Assembly: GCF_019459305.1 (NCBI RefSeq)
Contig: NZ_JAIBES010000066.1
Coordinates: forward strand, 1 to 64,000
DNA from: Sphingopyxis sp.
Lineage (GTDB): Bacteria > Pseudomonadota > Alphaproteobacteria > Sphingomonadales > Sphingomonadaceae
Direction of reading: 5' to 3'
Length of the DNA stretch: 64,000 nt
Part shown: one piece after another, positions 61,534 to 64,000 of the stretch
How positions within the stretch are numbered: the stretch's first letter is position 1
Layout: every line of letters begins with the position of its first letter
The notes under the pieces: model-generated
What the model was told of the DNA's origin: nothing
What the model saw: only the letters and a program-made list of their open reading frames with translations
Database searches by the model: none
Made by a program: the position numbers and the translations under genes

Positions 61534-62649
61534 CTAAACCCGCATCGGCATCAGCACGTAAAGCGCCGGGCTCTTTTCGCTTTCGCGGATCAGCGTTGGT
61601 GCGTTCGCATCGGCGAGGTGCAGTTCGACCGTGTCACCGTCGACCTGGCCCAAAATGTCGCTGAGGTAACGCGCGTTGAAACCGATTTCCATCGCCTCGC
61701 TATCGTAAACCGCCGCAACTTCTTCCGCCGCAGTGCCATTCTCAGGACTCGTCACCGACAGCGTGATGCGGTCCTTGTCGAGCCCGACCTTGACCGCGCG
61801 CGTCTTTTCGCTGGCGATCGTCGAGACGCGGTCGACGCCCTGATAGAGGCTTTTCGGATCGACCTTGAGCAGCTTGTCGTTCGCGGTCGGAATCACGCGA
61901 CTGTAATCGGGGAAGGTGCCGTCAATCAGCTTCGAGGTCAGGATGGCGTTGCCGAGCTGGAAGCGGATCTTGCTGGCCGACAGGCTGATTTCGACATTGC
62001 CTTCGGCCTCGTCGAGCAGCTTGCGGATTTCGGTGACGCATTTGCGAGGCACGATGACGTCGGGCATCGACGACGCTCCTTCGGGGCGGGTCACGGTATA
62101 GCGCGCAAGGCGGTGGCCGTCGGTCGCCGCAGCCTTCAGCACCGGACCCGACGCATCCTCGGCGACATGCAGAAAGATACCGTTTAGGTAATAGCGCGTT
62201 TCCTCGGTCGAGATCGCAAAGCGCGTCTTGTCGATAATCTGGATCAGCTCCGCGACTGGCAGTTCGAAATTGGTCGGCAGGTCACCCTCGGCGATCACCG
62301 GGAAATCGTCGCGCGGCAGCGTCGGCAGGTTGAAGTTCGAGCGGCCGGCCTTGACCTGCATCTTACCCTCGGCAGCCGCGAGGCTGACCTCGGCACCCTC
62401 GGGAAGCTTGCGCGCGATTTCGAACAAAGTGTGCGCCGACACGGTAGTCGTGCCCGCGGTTTCGACCTTGGCGGCGATCGTTTCGACGACCTGCAAGTCG
62501 AGGTCGGTCGCCATCAGCTTGAGTTGGCCCGACGCATCGGCTTCGATCAGGACGTTCGACAGGATGGGAATGGTATTGCGCCGCTCGACCACCGACTGGA
62601 CGTGGCCAAGGCTCTTCAACAACACTGCGCGTTCGATCGTCGCTTTCAT
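61534..62649 (-). CDS. dnaN: DNA polymerase III beta sliding clamp
   Basis: DnaN (371 residues) is the ring that tethers DNA polymerase III to DNA. Three repeated clamp domains are visible, beginning MKATIERAVLLKSLGHVQSVVERRNTIPILSNVLIEA (quoted only in part as MKATIERAVLLKSLG and VVERRNTIPILSN) and ending YVLMPMRV. ATG 62649 matches homologues; the frame runs 97 codons further without support. dnaA, recF and gyrB are not adjacent. The clamp is divergent from an IalB-like gene. Confidence 0.96.
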   Translation of the reverse strand: MKATIERAVLLKSLGHVQSVVERRNTIPILSNVLIEADASGQLKLMATDLDLQVVETIAAKVETAGTTTVSAHTLFEIARKLPEGAEVSLAAAEGKMQVKAGRSNFNLPTLPRDDFPVIAEGDLPTNFELPVAELIQIIDKTRFAISTEETRYYLNGIFLHVAEDASGPVLKAAATDGHRLARYTVTRPEGASSMPDVIVPRKCVTEIRKLLDEAEGNVEISLSASKIRFQLGNAILTSKLIDGTFPDYSRVIPTANDKLLKVDPKSLYQGVDRVSTIASEKTRAVKVGLDKDRITLSVTSPENGTAAEEVAAVYDSEAMEIGFNARYLSDILGQVDGDTVELHLADANAPTLIRESEKSPALYVLMPMRV

Positions 62650-62821
62650 TCTAATCCGCCATCCCTGTGTTCCGCGGGAGAAGTCCCTGAAAGGACCGCC
62701 AACAAAGGCGATTCGTCGCCCCGATTCCCGTCCCTTGAAAATGCCCACCTTCCTTAACGCACGCGTCGGCACGTGCAAGCCATGCTTGCAAAGCATCCCC
62801 AATCGCGCGAACGAAGGCGTA

Positions 62822-63319
62822 ATGCGGCGCTGGACCTTCTTTTTCATGATGTTGGCGGCGCTGCCCGCCGCGGCGCTTGCCGCCACCCCGACGGCGCTCG
62901 GCATTTTCGACGGCTGGGGCGCCTTTCGCGATCCCGCCACCCCGCGCTGTTACGCCCTCGCAGCCCCCTCGGCGACGATCGGCACCCCGCAAGTCAAGGC
63001 CTATGCCAGCGTCGGTTATTGGCCCAAATCGCGCATCCGCGGTCAATTCTATGTCCGCCTTTCGAAAGCGCGCGCGCCGGGCCGTGACCTGCGCCTGACC
63101 ATCGGCGGCCGCCGCTTCATCCTGACCGGCAACGGCGCGCATGGCTGGGCGAGCGACCCGCGGATGGACGCGGCGATCGTCGCCGCAATGCGGTCAGCAC
63201 CCAGCATGAGCGTCGCGAGCAGCACAGCCAGCGGCCGCGCGATTGCCGACACCTACCGCCTGCGCGGCGCCGCGACCGCGATTGATGCGGCGGCGCTGGG
63301 GTGCGCGCGATTGGGATAA
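62822..63319 (+). CDS. Secreted protein of IalB-like type, unknown function
   Basis: A 165-residue exported protein: signal peptide about 1-20 (ending AALAA), then GIFDGWGAFRDPATPRCYALA, which resembles the opening of invasion-associated locus B (IalB) proteins, and a C-terminal cysteine (LGCARLG). IalB-like domains are frequent in alphaproteobacteria; the assignment here is by pattern only. The longer frame starting at 62228 lies over dnaN and is a shadow. ATG 62822 has AAGG upstream. Confidence 0.7.
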   Translation: MRRWTFFFMMLAALPAAALAATPTALGIFDGWGAFRDPATPRCYALAAPSATIGTPQVKAYASVGYWPKSRIRGQFYVRLSKARAPGRDLRLTIGGRRFILTGNGAHGWASDPRMDAAIVAAMRSAPSMSVASSTASGRAIADTYRLRGAATAIDAAALGCARLG

Positions 63320-63322
63320 GGC

Positions 63323-64000
63323 TCAATCTTCGCGCGCGCGCTTCGCAAGTTCGCGCGCCAGAAAATCCAGCACCAGCCGCACCCGCGGCACATGGCGCAG
63401 CCGTTCGTGGGTCAGCAGCCACAAGCCAGTGGTGTCTTCCTTCTTGGGCGGGATGCAGCGGATCAGATCGGGTTCGCGATCAGCAATGAAAGCGGGCAGG
63501 ATGGTGAGGCCCATGCCCGAGCGCACTCCGGCCAGGAGGCCGGTGCCCGTGTCATATTTCATCACTACCGAGTTTTCGAGCCCATATTGGCGCAGCCACG
63601 CCTGATAGGGTTCCCACACCCCGCCACCGCCGCCAATAAAGGGATGCGCGGCCAATTGTTCGCGGCTGTGCGGGATGCCGTGCCGGTCGGCATAGTCGCG
63701 GCTGCAATAGACCGTCCATGGATTGTCAGCGATACGCCGCCCCACAAGGCCGGCACCTGTCGGCTGCTTGCTGCTGCGGATCGCGATGTCGGCGGCGCCG
63801 CTCGCCAGATCGCGCTGCTCGTCCGAGGTGTCGAGCTGGAGGTGAATCCCCGGATGTTCGGCGCGCAAGTCGCGCAGGATTGGCGGCAGGATGGTGACCG
63901 CAAAGATTTCCATCGTCGTCAGGCTGACGGTGCCGCCAACTTCGCGCGATGATGCGCTGGCCGCTTCGCTGAACCGATCGGCGGCTTCGCGCACCGCTGC
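63323..64000 (-). CDS. LysR family transcriptional regulator, N-terminus beyond the window
   Basis: The visible 224 or so residues are the effector-binding half of a LysR-type regulator: GTVSLTTMEIFAVTILPPILRDL, DTSDEQRDLASGAADIAIR, GVRSGMGLTILPAFIA and a C-terminal dimer region ending VLDFLARELAKRARED. The DNA-binding helix-turn-helix lies past position 64000. The gene is convergent with the IalB-like gene and four bases from its stop. Its target and inducer are unknown. Confidence 0.88.
   Translation of the reverse strand, partial: AAVREAADRFSEAASASSREVGGTVSLTTMEIFAVTILPPILRDLRAEHPGIHLQLDTSDEQRDLASGAADIAIRSSKQPTGAGLVGRRIADNPWTVYCSRDYADRHGIPHSREQLAAHPFIGGGGGVWEPYQAWLRQYGLENSVVMKYDTGTGLLAGVRSGMGLTILPAFIADREPDLIRCIPPKKEDTTGLWLLTHERLRHVPRVRLVLDFLARELAKRARED

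Noticed and set aside
62228-62821. Plus-strand frame running through dnaN before the IalB-like gene
   Set aside because: The real gene begins at ATG 62822 with a signal peptide; the rest is antisense of the conserved sliding clamp.
1-64000. tRNA or rRNA genes, CRISPR arrays, transposases or prophage genes
   Set aside because: Read through the gaps without finding tRNA-like TTCGA-type arms, regular spacer arrays or mobile-element proteins; XerC has the core-genome form.

Overview
The window is a GC-rich chromosomal segment of an alphaproteobacterium. The gene families and orders (hisG-hisD-nusB-thiL, rph-rdgB-hemW divergent from hrcA-grpE, recR next to fmt-truA, acpP-fabF-mltG, CarD, a DksA with one zinc-finger cysteine, DUF1465, DUF4403, a K+-independent H+-pyrophosphatase) and the families of short palindromic intergenic repeats fit Sphingomonadaceae, most likely Sphingopyxis. 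The genus is an inference from memory of protein families; no search was run. Nothing looks like a prophage, integrated element, CRISPR array or large island, and no tRNA or rRNA gene was seen.

Layout. 1-9.4 kb: peroxiredoxin, alpha/beta hydrolase, fatty-acid and cell-wall genes (mltG, fabF, acpP with a clear terminator), a beta-lactamase-fold serine hydrolase beside a membrane-anchored CadC-like regulator with TPR-type repeats, a frameshifted ferric-reductase-like gene, a VOC protein and a DUF3617 lipoprotein. 9.5-19.9 kb: uvrB, a decayed HigBA-type toxin-antitoxin remnant, an S10 peptidase, an NRDE protein, infC with a probable AUA start codon, an LpoA-like lipoprotein, rsmI-yraN-gshB and a DedA protein. 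19.9-31 kb: xerC, hemW, rdgB, rph, hrcA-grpE, def, recR, fmt-truA, carD and an SDR. 30.7-38.6 kb: hppA, thiL, nusB, hisD, hisG, a DUF2332 protein, DUF1465 and a DUF465 protein.

38.7-51.4 kb: a second DUF465 protein, a PilZ protein, dksA, a large Ser/Thr/Gly-rich repeat protein with a PEP-CTERM-like tail, serS, surE with an NlpD/EnvC-like LysM-LytM lipoprotein, a K+ channel with a TrkA-N domain, a hydrolase, rimO and a DUF4403 lipoprotein. 50.4-64 kb: a PiT phosphate transporter next to an unusual NUDIX-DUF47 fusion, a Baeyer-Villiger-type flavin monooxygenase, a stress-type SDR with a DUF3008 protein, an M17 aminopeptidase, an NlpC/P60 protein, argC, a sorbosone-dehydrogenase-like protein, dnaN, an IalB-like secreted protein and the truncated end of a LysR regulator.

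Most genes are housekeeping. I did not find a clear previously undescribed multigene system. The features most worth following up are the NUDIX-DUF47-PiT pair, the PEP-CTERM-like repeat protein, the infC start codon, the catalytically degenerate YraN, the lipoprotein form of MltG and the several families of palindromic repeats.
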